Of a stretch of DNA of 64,000 nt, positions 12,500 through 24,454 are shown one piece after another. This stretch comes from Diprion similis. Taxonomy: Eukaryota > Arthropoda > Insecta > Hymenoptera > Diprionidae. Made by a program: the position numbers and the translations under genes. Every line of letters begins with the position of its first letter. The first letter of the stretch is position 1. The stretch covers positions 9,486,001 through 9,550,000 of the forward strand of contig NC_060112.1 in the NCBI RefSeq assembly GCF_021155765.1, read 5' to 3'. The notes under the pieces were generated by a model that was not told the DNA's origin, made no database searches, and saw nothing but the letters and a program-made list of their open reading frames with translations.

Positions 12500-13433
12500 C
12501 CCAATCCTGTTTATACACAGATGAAGAAAGACTAGCGATCGGAAACCGACAAAAATCGACCGCAATTGAGGTAAGTCGATCACAATCGACTTGTCAAATG
12601 GTAGTCACATGAAGGTTTCAACTATCGTAAAGCAAGAATAAGAATTAAAGATTTTCAATAGGATCTTTTGCTGAAAAGCATTCGCTTTGCATTTATACGA
12701 TCGGCCTACATTTGGTTGTGATAAACGACATAAAAAATTAATAATTAACGCCAGTAATGATTATTAACAAGAACTGATGAGTCGGTGATATTTTTTCGTC
12801 TCACTCTTCTCGTTATTATACGTATAAAGTATTTATACGATTTACCATGGTAATTCATTTAATGAGATTCCACAGTGCTCGTGTCACGTGCCATAGATGT
12901 ATCAAGTACGTTATAATACACATACATGTATACATAATATGTATATTTCATAACGTGTTGCAATATGTTTGGAACAATTATTGATTAAACATTATCAAAC
13001 TGTAAATATTAATCTCATCACAGCAATAAGGAATACGTGCGAAACTTTGTTTGACATAACTTAGCTTTGGCGCATTGCGTACATGCATTACGTATGAATA
13101 CTTACATCAGCATGGCTACACGTGCATTTATAAGCGCCGCTAATAAAATTTCGCTATCTTGTGAAATGCTTACTGACATTTGCATATGTATGTAGATAAT
13201 GTGAGGCTGCACAGACGCATCTATTATATCACTCCTACACCTTAATGAGTATTTTATATTGCGATAGTTGCTTCGGGTTCCTTAGAATAACTAGCACATA
13301 GAATAGATGAGTAGAGATATAGGTTGGATACATTTCACATGCAGATATCCTTCACGAGCAAGAGCTCCGTTTATAGATGCGCCAAAGAAAGCGCTTAGAC
13401 TGTAAAATATATTATTCCAATTCTATGCACACA

Positions 13434-13800
13434 CCAACGTCGTTTCGTCGCACTGTTCGGAAAAGGGACACTTTATCCACGCTCCACAGGCTTTGAAAAT
13501 TGAACTTTCGAACAGGTTTCAGAAAGAGTTCCAACTTTGTGGAGCGTGCGAAATTGCCTCTTTTCCAAACAGTGCCGTAAAACGACGTTGACGGCATGAG
13601 GGATGCGTCCAACTGAAATGCCTGATTTTACACACTAGAGTAGACTTTGGTGCGTGCGTGTTTTTGAATAAATGATTTTTACACGCTGTGTCATTGGCAT
13701 AAGTAACCTGGACCCATTTGTACGTGTTATCGGTGGCGCACCTTCGTTGCTTCGCAAATAAAACGTTTCTCTATAGCTGTTGGAAAGAATTCCTCTGTGA
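13434..13800. repeat. Dispersed repeat family A, copy 3, with a 55-bp fold-back at its left end
   Basis: The portion from about 13530 aligns with copy 1 (GCCGTAAAACGACGTTGAC, CTTTGGTGCGTGCGTG, TTATCGGTGGCGCACC). At its left, 13434-13488 is an imperfect reverse complement of 13538-13592: CGCACTGTTCGGAAAAG pairs with CTTTTCCAAACAGTGCCG, and CACGCTCCACA pairs with TGTGGAGCGTG. By eye the arms agree at about four positions in five, with a loop of 49 nt. The open frames here are by-products of the symmetry. Confidence 0.65.
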
Positions 13801-16800
13801 TAAGCATGCAAGTATTTTTTTTATGCAGAATTTGATGCCCCATCAGATGCTGATGAAAAAAATATACTGTTCCATTCAAAAAGAAACCAAATTCACTTTC
13901 ATCTGACCTTGGCCAGTCCACTTAGGGAAAATTTGACTCTTCCATCTCCTTTCCCTTTTCGAACGCGAAAAATTTTGCCTGAAACATTTTTTACTCACAC
14001 TTTTCGTTTTCGAGATATTTGACTGGATTGATTAACATGAGACACCCTGTATGGGCTCGGAAAAACGATTAATTGAAAGGGTCTATCGCTCTTTTGATTG
14101 AAAAAACAAGTAATCAAAGTCTACAGTTAATCGTACAGTCCTATTCGATACAAACATATCAAAAGCATTTTTCTAACAATCTAATTTAAAAATATCAAAC
14201 ATACAAAGTTAACAAAATTTGACATGAATTAATTTAACATAAGGATTTCGTAAGGAAATGATTATAAAAGGAAATAATATTTTTCCCAAACATTTGATAC
14301 TTTCTCCGTTACATTCTTGGTACAAACGCGTCTTTTGAAAATTTTTTTAGCGCGTACGCCGTTGGGGCAACCAAGTAATGGATATAGCTGACTGACACCG
14401 AGGCTAAAGCTTGTCTCGGAGCTCTTATAACTCGTGTACAGTCCCCTCGCAATTCTGTAACTCTTCGTCACGTAGGCCACTTTGCACTTCGCAAAAACGA
14501 CGAAATCAACCGTTGCGAGGCATTACCAGTTTTCTAAAATTGCACGGCCACTATTCTTGGGCAAAATTATCATTTTTACTACATCGTTAATCGGTAGTCC
14601 ACGTGTCACACTTTCCGAAGACTAATTGGAGATGCGTAAAATGTATCTATATACGTATATTTGGGTAACTTGGGTTGCCTGATTGCACGGATCTCTGGAT
14701 CAGATGGTTAAAGCTGGTTTACTGTGGTCAGAATCCAGATACATACTAGACAGGATTTTCAGAACTGTTCTGAAATATATTAGTATCGGGCACTGCCGAG
14801 TTACAATTTGTAATTATAGTTATTCATTTTAATTACAAATTGCATGTTTATTCGTTAATAATATGCGAGTAGGTACGTCGCGCATAGAAAAGGTACCAAA
14901 CCTTAGAGCTTAGCAATTTTAAACTGCAATAGAGCGGTGCCACTGGTGCACATTCGGCTTGTTGCTAATAATAAGACTACACGAAGTACCCAAAATATCG
15001 CGTTTGATACATTTTATAAGAATACAATCCGCTTTATGGTCTTCAGGATCGCTGATTTCTAACTGAGCGTTTAAATTATGACATTCAAAATGGCTAATTG
15101 AATATGGTGACTTATGTCTGCCGAACTTAACCGGCTTTAGCTGAAAAGCAATTGATCACTCGATAAGTTTGAGAATTTTCTATCATGGTATAGAATTAGG
15201 TACGATTTGGTGCGTTTTTTATGGTTAACTCCGTACGTTTACAAATTACGAACATCTTTTTTATTTTATCGATGCCTAGCTTTACTACGAATTACTATGC
15301 TATGTATATATATACTATATATTCTGGCCATCACAACTAGGGCTAAGACCTTTCAATACGTCTGTCAGAGTTATCGAGCAAGATTTGCAAATTTCGAATT
15401 TAGTACAAACATCTACAAAATATCGGTGTCTAAAAGCACACCGTTTTATTTTAGTTTGCCGTTTAAAAATACGTTTCCACGGGTGTTTTATAAATCAATT
15501 TAAAAATGTACTTGCGTACAAACCAGCTGTTTTTGTGTTAATCGAAATATTTCCCCGAGGAATCACTTTTTCATGTATAAGTCAACCATTATACGCGAGA
15601 TTAAATTTGAGAGCAGGAAATTATACTTATAAATTTTACAGGAAATACCGTGATTGCTTGTCATGAATTTAAATAGTTATTCGAGGTCAAACATCAACAA
15701 AGGACCTGAAATAACTTTTGAAGGAGTAGATTTATTGTAAAATGACAAGAGACCTTTTTTGTAGAACGTTCAATTTCCTACAAAAATGTGTTTATGAATT
15801 TTCTGTACGACGCGTCGTTATCTAGTTATAAAAATCGCAAGGAGCAAGAACCATTTTTGCCATGTTATTCTTATGGAAAATAGAAAATCGCGATGAGGCA
15901 CCTCTAAATATCAATATTAAAATCTGAAATTTTTATGGTATTTCTTTTTCGTCATCTTGAACGATATTTTCAGTATACCATTAAAAAAAAAAAAAATAGT
16001 CAATTTTTTTGATACAGTCTAACATAAATATTGTTGGAATTGTTCTCTATGCAAACAAATTTTTCATCAAATTCTCTTAAAAAATGTCACTTATTTGTAA
16101 ATTGCCGTACCTCTTGAAAAACGTATGCACGATATTTTACCGAATTTTATCCAACACGATTGCTAGTACTAGAATTTCAACGATTGATCCGTTAGTGGTG
16201 ACCAGGCTCTTGCACAACGTCGTCGGTACAAAACCGAACAGTGTGGAATTTCAGAGCACAGAGGTCGTTTACACGTGTTCCTACATGACGTGGACTGAGG
16301 GATTCTCCTTCCGTATAAAGCGAGGCGGTTCTTTGACATGATTATAATCTTTCCTAAAGAATCTACCCTGGGGCCTTATCCTGAAATTTGATTGCTTAGG
16401 TTATACATCAAAATAATGATATGGGTGATAGAACTCAATGTTTTCAAGACAGGTATTATACTTGTAAATGCTTATGGCACCTATTCAGCAGAGATATCAC
16501 ACCTTCGACATTAATTTTTACCTCTTTCATAGACAAAAATTAGATAATCGTTATTTGCAGAGTATCAACATCTAGTTTTGCAAATATAAATGAATTTTTT
16601 CAGGCAATCCTTATGAAATGTTTCATAGTTATTAGTTGTCCTTTGGAACTTTTTACCTTGTGAATGTTTCATCACATCAGATTCCAACAATCCAATTATA
16701 TTTTTACATATAGAATAGGCTTATAAATCAGTTTATCAAACGTTTCTTTATTTGCCGGGTTTCGTTTGAAGATTATCGAGGTTATGTAAACGGAAAATTG

Positions 16801-18602
16801 GTGTAAGAATATTACCTAACCCAAAAACATTGAACTTTATTACTTGTATCGTTCTTTTATTGTGACAGATACAGTGATGAGCTATCAGAATAAAACCCCT
16901 GCGTCGTCGTAAAGTTCCTCTACGGAAATAAGGATTTTCTGTCCAGATAACACACTACGTATTATACTGAGAGGAAACGATGAAACTGAGTAGGTTGAGC
17001 GTCCCTGTTGAAAATTCCGTCGTCTTACAGAACTCGCAGAGACGTCCGAAAGAGGTGTCTATATCACCATAAACTAATTCCGAATTTGCGTCTGAGTATC
17101 TATGTCCGAAACGATGTGCTAATTTGGGAGCACACATGCCGTCATTTCGACGCATTCTATGGCGTATCTTGTGACGCATTTTATGACGTTCATCTTGAAG
17201 TAGCATAGATTAATTGCCGACGAGCATCGCGATTGAATTCCGCATCTTAAATTATAGGATTCAAAATCCGAAAAAAGGGATTTTATTGATGCGAAGATGA
17301 GTGAAATTAACTCAATAACAATAATGATATAATAATAACAATAACACGCCCTTATTGGTATTTTAAAATTAGCAGGCTGAATGATCGGTCTAAAAATTTC
17401 TTATACAAACTTCAGAGTGAAAGAAAATTTTTCGATCATTTTACGGTTGACTGTTTTTTTTTTTGTTTTCGACCGATACTGTATTCAAATTTTTTTATTT
17501 TTTTTGCTTTGATTTGTTTCCCTATTGAAATAGAATGTCAAGCCCACTTTTCGTTTTTAGGCCATCATGAAGAACCACCAGCAGATTGTATTTTGTTATT
17601 TGGATTATTTATAAGAGTAATATTGGCTAATGACAATACACAGAATTGACAGCGTTTCAACAATACTCTCTCGCTGTTCGCAGATTTACTTTATAATATC
17701 AGATCTAAAACTATCTTGTATTGCCAAGCTGTGAATCGATATATTTTCTCATCAGGAGTGCACTGGTGATTGGTCGCGCTGGAAAGAACTATCGATCACC
17801 GATTTGAAAATGTCCTCCATTATTTAACAATTGACACGTGTGAATGGCTCGGCTAATGGGACGTTGATACTTTTTATCTTTTATTCGTTTGGTACCACAG
17901 CCCGGCAAATATGCATTGAAAGAAACAACGAGTTATTGAATTAATTTCGATTTAATATCGCCACGAATATTCACCCGTATTTTTATATATGACATAACTT
18001 TCATATATTTCGCAGCGAGGGGAAAAAATACGATGCTGTGTGCACAATCAATTCCCCAATATTTGTAGCAAGCAGCTACCTTCACATACGTATTGAATTT
18101 ATATTAAGATGGAACAGATCGCGTGCAAGACCCGTTTAAAAAGGAACCACACGATTTTTGCACACACTGTACACGCGTATTGGCATTTTATGCGCCATCT
18201 TGATTCGCGTACACGCAGCTTATATATTAATAAAGACTTCATTTCATTTTTCTTTGCCGGGGAAAAAATTTTAGGCCACATATTGCGTGTTCGACTGTTT
18301 CAGTTTTGGGTACTATTTTTTTTTCTGCTGGAATATGGTCTAATTAAATATCTTGCCGGAGCTTGGGTAAGACGTGGCTTTATTCCATGTAACTCTTTCC
18401 CGTTTACGTAACGTGTAAAAAAAGTTTACTCGTTCTAGTTATTGTCATTAAGGCGAGTGTTTGTCGGCTATATAGTTACTTCCAAAATGAAACTGGGTAC
18501 GTTAAAAAGTACCTGCCTAAAAAGGTTCCGACTTATAGGTATTGAGTGTAAAATGTATATTAATAAATATAATTAAAATAAAATGTCTTATACATAGATA
18601 CT

Positions 18603-18800
18603 TTGCAGCTCCGTTCTTGACACGCTGTTAATGGCAGCTTAGTTGCTTTTCAAAACAAACTTTCCTTCTCAGATGTCGCAAAAAATAGCGTGTGTCACAC
18701 GTGAGGATGAACAATATCTGACTCGTGTAATTATAACGCCCATCGGAATTACTCACTCAATTTCCGCACTTGTAACACAATGTACTATTTTGCTCACTCT
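18603..18800. repeat. Dispersed repeat family A, copy 4
   Basis: This is a short copy holding GTTGCTTTTCAAAACAAAC, AGCGTGTGTCACACGTGAGG, GACTCGTGTAATTATAACGC and CTTGTAACACAATGTACTA in the same order as in copies 1 and 2. The block after GGATGAACAATATC shows what copy 2 probably looked like before its insertion. No coding potential. Confidence 0.6.
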
Positions 18801-21124
18801 CAAAAGGCTTTCTTGGTCTAATTTTCCTGGGCTCCATGCGGAAAACACTTCTTATAATCGATTCCAACCAGGTATAATACAACTTTCATTAGACTTTATA
18901 ATGAATTTATCGGTATATTTATGTAAAGGATATAATTACTGAAGTTTGAGTGTATTGCCTTAGAATCGGTTTCAAGTACGTTCGGAGTTTATATACGGAT
19001 TGCCAGCTTTTTATACCTATCTGCATATGAAGAGACGTAGTCGTAGCAAAAATCACTTGACGTCTCTGAGGTTTGCGGTTTACTGGAATGCCTACCTGAG
19101 ACCATCAGCTTTTTGACCTTCGTAAATTTATGCCTTATTGGAAATAAAATAAATCTTATTTTTTGCATCACTTTTCTGCGGTAAAAAAAAATACCCATAT
19201 GATCGATGGTTGTGAAACAGTTGCTCCCCCAATTCATCAGGGAATATCATTCCGAGAAATGCTGCATACATTATATACTTAGCGGGCAGATTCGTTTCTA
19301 TTGTCAACTTTTTTATAGTCTTAATAATATGATTGTGCTGATATCGTGCTAATTACTTCTAATCCAAAAGTAGTTGATAAGAATGTCAATTAATTCAAAC
19401 TGAATGGCTTTTCCGTTCTTGTCAGATAGCCTTGGGGATAGCTGATCAGATCTTCACAAATCTTGACGTCCGAAACGTTCAAAAAATCTTGCATTATAGT
19501 ATATTTATAGATCGAAAACTTAATTTTTGACAAACACAATGCATTGTAAGAAAAAACAAAGTTTAATCATTTTAAACGTTTTATTTACAAAACGGTTTCT
19601 CAAATTTTCAGTTTCTCAACTTGTGTTATCAGAATTTGCTGGATTCATTTCTGTTCGAAAGCCGGGATGCTATTTTATGATTATTCACTAAATTAACACT
19701 GCTGTAGTTTTTTCAAAAGTTCTTTGCTCTCTTTCTATATATAGTTTGATGCCGACAGCTTGGCCCTTTCACCCATAAAAGTCATGCAGCCGTGATGCAG
19801 TTTTCGTCTCAATATACGACGTAGCAACTGTAGAATTGATAGAACCCATACAGATGACTAGTTAATGTGACAGCTCTCAACGACAGCTCGACGGATATTT
19901 CCTAACCGGAATAGTCACGTCTTCTAATACGCAGTTTTTCGAGTCTGTCCTAATTTACTAATAGTATAGTACGATAAATAAAAAAAATAATCGCTAAATG
20001 AACTTAAATCAGCCTCCATGCTCAAAAATGAAGCGGCTGATGCCTTCAAAAAGATTTAACCGACTTCTAATTCACAGATTTCCTAATAAGTTTATAACGA
20101 TTGCGATGTCTTCTTAACGATCTATCAAAAATTTTGGAAACCACGACGGGCCCTAAGCGTCCCACATTTCCAAAATGAGAACCCGGAAGCACCGCTTTCA
20201 GATCACCTCTTTTATCAGTGTGACATGATTTCGTCTAATTAAGGAGACGCACGTATCATTCGAATATTTGAAACGAGTATTCATTTATACTTATTTTATG
20301 AAAGCACAGTCTGGTATAAAATAGAAGTAAACAGTCAACAACTGTAATTTCGATAAGGTCTGCGAATTGAATGATTAACCATTCTTGATTTCAAAAGGTT
20401 TCTTTCGGAATTCGAAGTTTTCCCCATTTAAATAAATTAGAAAAGGTCTCATTTAAGTCGACATTTAATTAGTTTAAAGAAACGTCACTGCAGGTAAGAA
20501 CATCGGTATAAATTTTGCCAATTCATAGAGCAATAATACGAATAAAAATTGAAACCACAGCAGTTGAATCAGCGTTTGGACTAATATTTTTGTTTCAAAT
20601 CTCTTGTGCTGACCCGGCTAAACTGATTTCTTAATAGGGTTACTTGCCTCCATCTTATCTCCGCATACTCGAGTCCTACATAAGACTTTTTCGAAACACA
20701 TCTCCAAGAGGAACGTAACGCCTATAGAGGACTTTAATATATATGTATGCAATCTTTTCAAGGGGTCTCATCGGGGTTATCCAAGAATACACATTAAGCC
20801 CATAGTAGCTACCTATTTAGAAAATCGGTTCGACCCGTCGGAAATTATTTTCCAAGAAATAAGAAATAACGTACCGCTAATGTTTCAATAATCATGTTAG
20901 AGTAACACATACCTCCTCATTTCTCAAAATCCGGGAAAGAATACGTCGAAATGCAGGCTGATGTCAGAAGGAGCCAGTATGGGAATTTAGAAACGTCATC
21001 GTGATGTTAGTTTTAACTGTGCAGCCTGATCTTCTGCACGTACACCCCTCCAGCTGCATACGAGATACAGGACCATACACGCACAGTTCTCACGCCTAAG
21101 CATAGTCACACCATTAATTATAGG

Positions 21125-21160
21125 TATATGTATATATATATATACATATATATGTACATG
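21125..21160. repeat. AT-rich palindromic microsatellite
   Basis: A (TA)n tract flanked by GTATATG and CATATATATGTAC, which makes the whole stretch nearly self-complementary. Simple-sequence DNA with no other signal. Confidence 0.85.
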
Positions 21161-23645
21161 TGGAGGCACATTTCTCCGAGAAAAAACCTTCTCTATAAAT
21201 ATATTCGAGGCACAAAGAGTTATTGACATCTGAGTTGAATGGGATCTTCTCTACATGGACTTTCTAGTTCTGCTCAATCATCTTCACCTTCTGGTCAAAG
21301 AAGCGTTCACTAAAATAAATCTGTTTTTTACTTATACTCTCTATTCAATCAGATGAAATTATCGAACGAACAAATGTAAGTTGAATAAAAAATAATTGAG
21401 ATTCTTCTCCGACGCAGGTCGATTACAGAAGTATATAATTCACAATGGTTTTCCGGAATGGAAATGGAATCGGAGAAAAGTCAAGATCAGTGAAACATCT
21501 TCACGCACACTTGGCTCATCAGTCCATGATTCTCTTTACATTATTCGTTGATTTTCCGAAGTTTGCTCAATTTTTTTTTTTGTTCTATCGTTGGGTTTAC
21601 CGAAATTTTTTGCTCTTACAATATGATATTGACGGTGAGTCATGGGAGGTGTCGTGACGTAGAGTTTCGTGCTGCTTCACAGGTAACGAGGTTTATGACC
21701 GCGCTAAATTCTTCCCTTGCATTCGAAGGTTCTCCGTAGTTCTTCGTCGGTTTTAGTAGAAACGTACGTAAATGGTAACGGCCTGACCGCTGCTTATCAA
21801 CATTTTTAATTGCACACAAGATCTGCGGTAAAACATACGCGGTTTCAAGCTTTAAATTCCTTCGTAGTATCAGGAATGAACATCCGGCCTACGAACGATT
21901 CGCTAAAAAAAAGCAACGATTATATAACTTTTGCAACGAGAATGTACACGCGAATTAAATGTATAACATATTTGGTTTACACAGACTCTACATTCACAGT
22001 ATAATGCGGTCTGCGAGCCTGTGACTGCAATTCTTCGCGGAAATATCGAGTGTAACTTCCAAATACTTGACTTGCTTTACACCATGCATGACTTCTGGTT
22101 AATAACCGAAGTGAGAACGTACGTGCTCGTAATGGAACCAGGGAATTTGCAAACGCCGCTGATTGTTTATTTAATTAAAAATATAGAGCACTCGATACCA
22201 ACTTAACACCTAATATATTGGAATTGTCTGGTTGTGATGTTAAGGAAGACTGGATTCTCATGTCACAGTTTTGCTTTAAATAAAAATCATTGAATGTAAT
22301 TAGATCGGAGTATTTACTTATTCATTTATTTTTTATCACTTCTCCATTCACAATCGGAAAAAATTATAAATTATTCTGGTTCCTACTAAATTTTTTTTCA
22401 GATCATCTCTGCCGACTGCATTACTGACGTGTTTCATTAAATTCCTTGATACAAGTTTGAATGCTAGATGTTTCATTTAGATTTTTATCCCACACAGTTT
22501 TTGTTGGCATTGGTAATGGCAACCAATGAGAACCTTTCGAATCTGTCATTACTACTTTGTGATGAATTAGAATTTTTTTTTTTAATATTGTCTTGCAACA
22601 TATGGATTTCGAAGTCTTCGGAACCAAAGAAGATTATACCATTGACTGTATATACTGGTTTTAGGAATGCATATTTCAAACTGCTTTTTGAAAACGAGTC
22701 GACATCACATTTTTCGCTACTGCAGTGTTGCTTTGGTAAAAATTTATTTATACTTGGTACATTCGAAAAAGTTCTGTAGGTGTGATGATTTGCACGCACG
22801 CAGCCGTTACACGGTCCTTCAAAAAATTCGACTCTGCACCAAAACTTTGTTCCACCATAAGTGATAATTATTAAAATAATTATGAAATAAAAATAATTAA
22901 TTAAATAATTAGTTCTTGTGGCCAGCAGTGGCGGAGATTCGATAAATAACTAATTTGCGAGTACGAAGCGTATCTTCGGTTAGCAATGAAAACCGCCAGG
23001 TTTGAAAAATTTATATTACAAAAACAACTTGAGATAAATAACGGAAAAAATTAGCATTCATTTTCTGACAAGGAATGTAGTTAAAAATCAGAATCAAACC
23101 AGTATGATCGATGGGTTGTGTACAGAATGCCCCAAATATCTTAGACGTCTGGCTTGGATCTGAGATGTAGCCTCACGGCAATGAAAACTTACCTCAAATA
23201 ATCACTCCACGTTTTAGGCGCGATGCTATGCGATAACCTCACGTAAATCCTGCAGCACGTGATCTTGCGCACCAGACGTGTGACCGATCTAAAGATATCG
23301 TGGCACTATTTTGATTTTCATTCAGAGTATATAAAGAAACATATATGCTTAGGTGACGTAATTTCGTTCGGGAGATAAAACGATGGGAAATAAAATGATT
23401 ATTTTTAACCCCTCAAGTACAAAAAGGCTATAAATTGATAAGTTCCCAAAGGGTTATACGAGTTCAAGGAGATGAGAGGATAAAACATCTAAACTATAGA
23501 TCAAGTATTTGGAGGATTTGAGATCAGGAAAGACCGCTGACTCCTTGTTGCACACGATTCTTTATATAATAAGCCTATGTTACGCGTTTTTTCACGGAGC
23601 ACCAAATTGAGGTTAGGGTCGCGTAATGTCAGATTTGTTCGCGAC

Positions 23646-23727
23646 AGCGCATGCGCGCAGTACTAAAGAGACTACTTTCAACTCCTAGGGCTTAAAATTG
23701 GTTCTTTCTGTACACCGCGCATGCGCA
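23646..23727. promoter_or_regulatory. Pair of GCGCATGCGC palindromes (NRF1/Ewg-like sites)
   Basis: CGCGCATGCGCA at 23716-23727 fits the consensus YGCGCAYGCGCR recognised by NRF1, whose fly relative is Erect wing. AGCGCATGCGCG at 23646-23657 fits at all but the first base. They lie 70 bp apart, about 0.5 kb upstream of the inferred TMEM205 start region. A regulatory role is inferred; motif matches alone are weak. Confidence 0.4.
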
Positions 23728-24157
23728 TCCGAAAACTCACTCGACCGTCATAAAAACGGGTACTTTTTACACGGAAAGTATTTATGAAAAAACGTTTATT
23801 TTGAACGAGATGAAGGAAGATCTTGGCAAGTGTGATCAGAGCTGTACCGTACAATTATTTATCTCCTCGATCCTTCTTTTTACACCTTCTAGGGACTGTA
23901 GACCTTAGTTTTTAATATTAATTTCAACTTGATACTTCTATCCATTCCTGAAAAAAGATTATCGACAGACAGACGGACAACGAAGTGATCCTTTGAGGGT
24001 TCCAATTTTTCCTTTTAAAGTAAGGAACCCTAAAAATGCTCTGTATTTACACATTATAGAAATACTATACAGTTCTTCTGGATCATAATCGATCGGCCAG
24101 CGGCCAGGTAAACGTGGGGATCCGTTGGGATGGTGGGGGAAGACTCGCAGTTGAAAG

Positions 24158-24164
24158 TATAAAA
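24158..24164 (+). promoter_or_regulatory. Candidate TATA box for TMEM205
   Basis: TATAAAA lies in locally GC-rich sequence, about 300 bp before the chosen start codon. The distance is right for a transcription start near 24190. A GTAGGT at about 24211 could be a 5' UTR splice donor. No transcript evidence is available, so this is inference from position and motif. Confidence 0.35.
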
Positions 24165-24454
24165 CAACGGGCAGGCAGGGAAGCCGAGCAATTCCCAGCT
24201 GCCGCTGTCGGTAGGTAAATCAGGCATTTATGCAGACAAAATTGTCAAAATTTATTAAAAAAGACATTCGTGAGTGTTTTCTCGTGTAAATTGTATTTTC
24301 GAAATTTGGTGATTACATTTGGTTAACGTGCTTGTATAAATCTTGAAGCATAAATTACCGACCGATTACATATTATCGAAGATCTTATGATAAAATAAAA
24401 ATACGAGCAAATTCACCATTCGATTTGCCCACGGTAATAAACGATCATATCAAA

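Larger units (their letters stand above)
6195..24157. other. Gene-poor intergenic region between CAND1 and TMEM205
   Basis: About 18 kb without a recognisable protein-coding gene on either strand. All open frames are under about 115 codons, lack family resemblance, and several overlap repeats. Possible CAND1 polyadenylation signals (AATAAA at 6359, 6641 and 6761) lie at the left end. The rest holds the repeat elements listed separately (8.28-9.31, 10.99-11.35, 12.09-12.50, 13.43-13.80 and 18.64-18.80 kb), an AT microsatellite at about 21.13 kb and AT-rich unique sequence. I found no tRNA or known microRNA by eye. Confidence 0.6.

Noticed and set aside
13412-13612. 66-codon minus-strand frame
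   Set aside because: A by-product of the 55-bp fold-back; repeat DNA.
15207-15666. Two overlapping frames (98 and 93 codons), looked at as a possible receptor fragment
   Set aside because: Hydrophobic but without a recognisable motif, and no flanking exons could be joined.
16084-16341. 85-codon + strand frame
   Set aside because: No similarity I recognise, isolated, ordinary length for chance.
20820-20840. GGTTCGACCC, a tRNA B-box-like motif
   Set aside because: No A-box or cloverleaf arms at the required distance.
24425-24454. Upstream extension of TMEM205 exon 1
   Set aside because: The frame opens at TTG, which is not a normal eukaryotic start; the ATG at 24455 is used instead.
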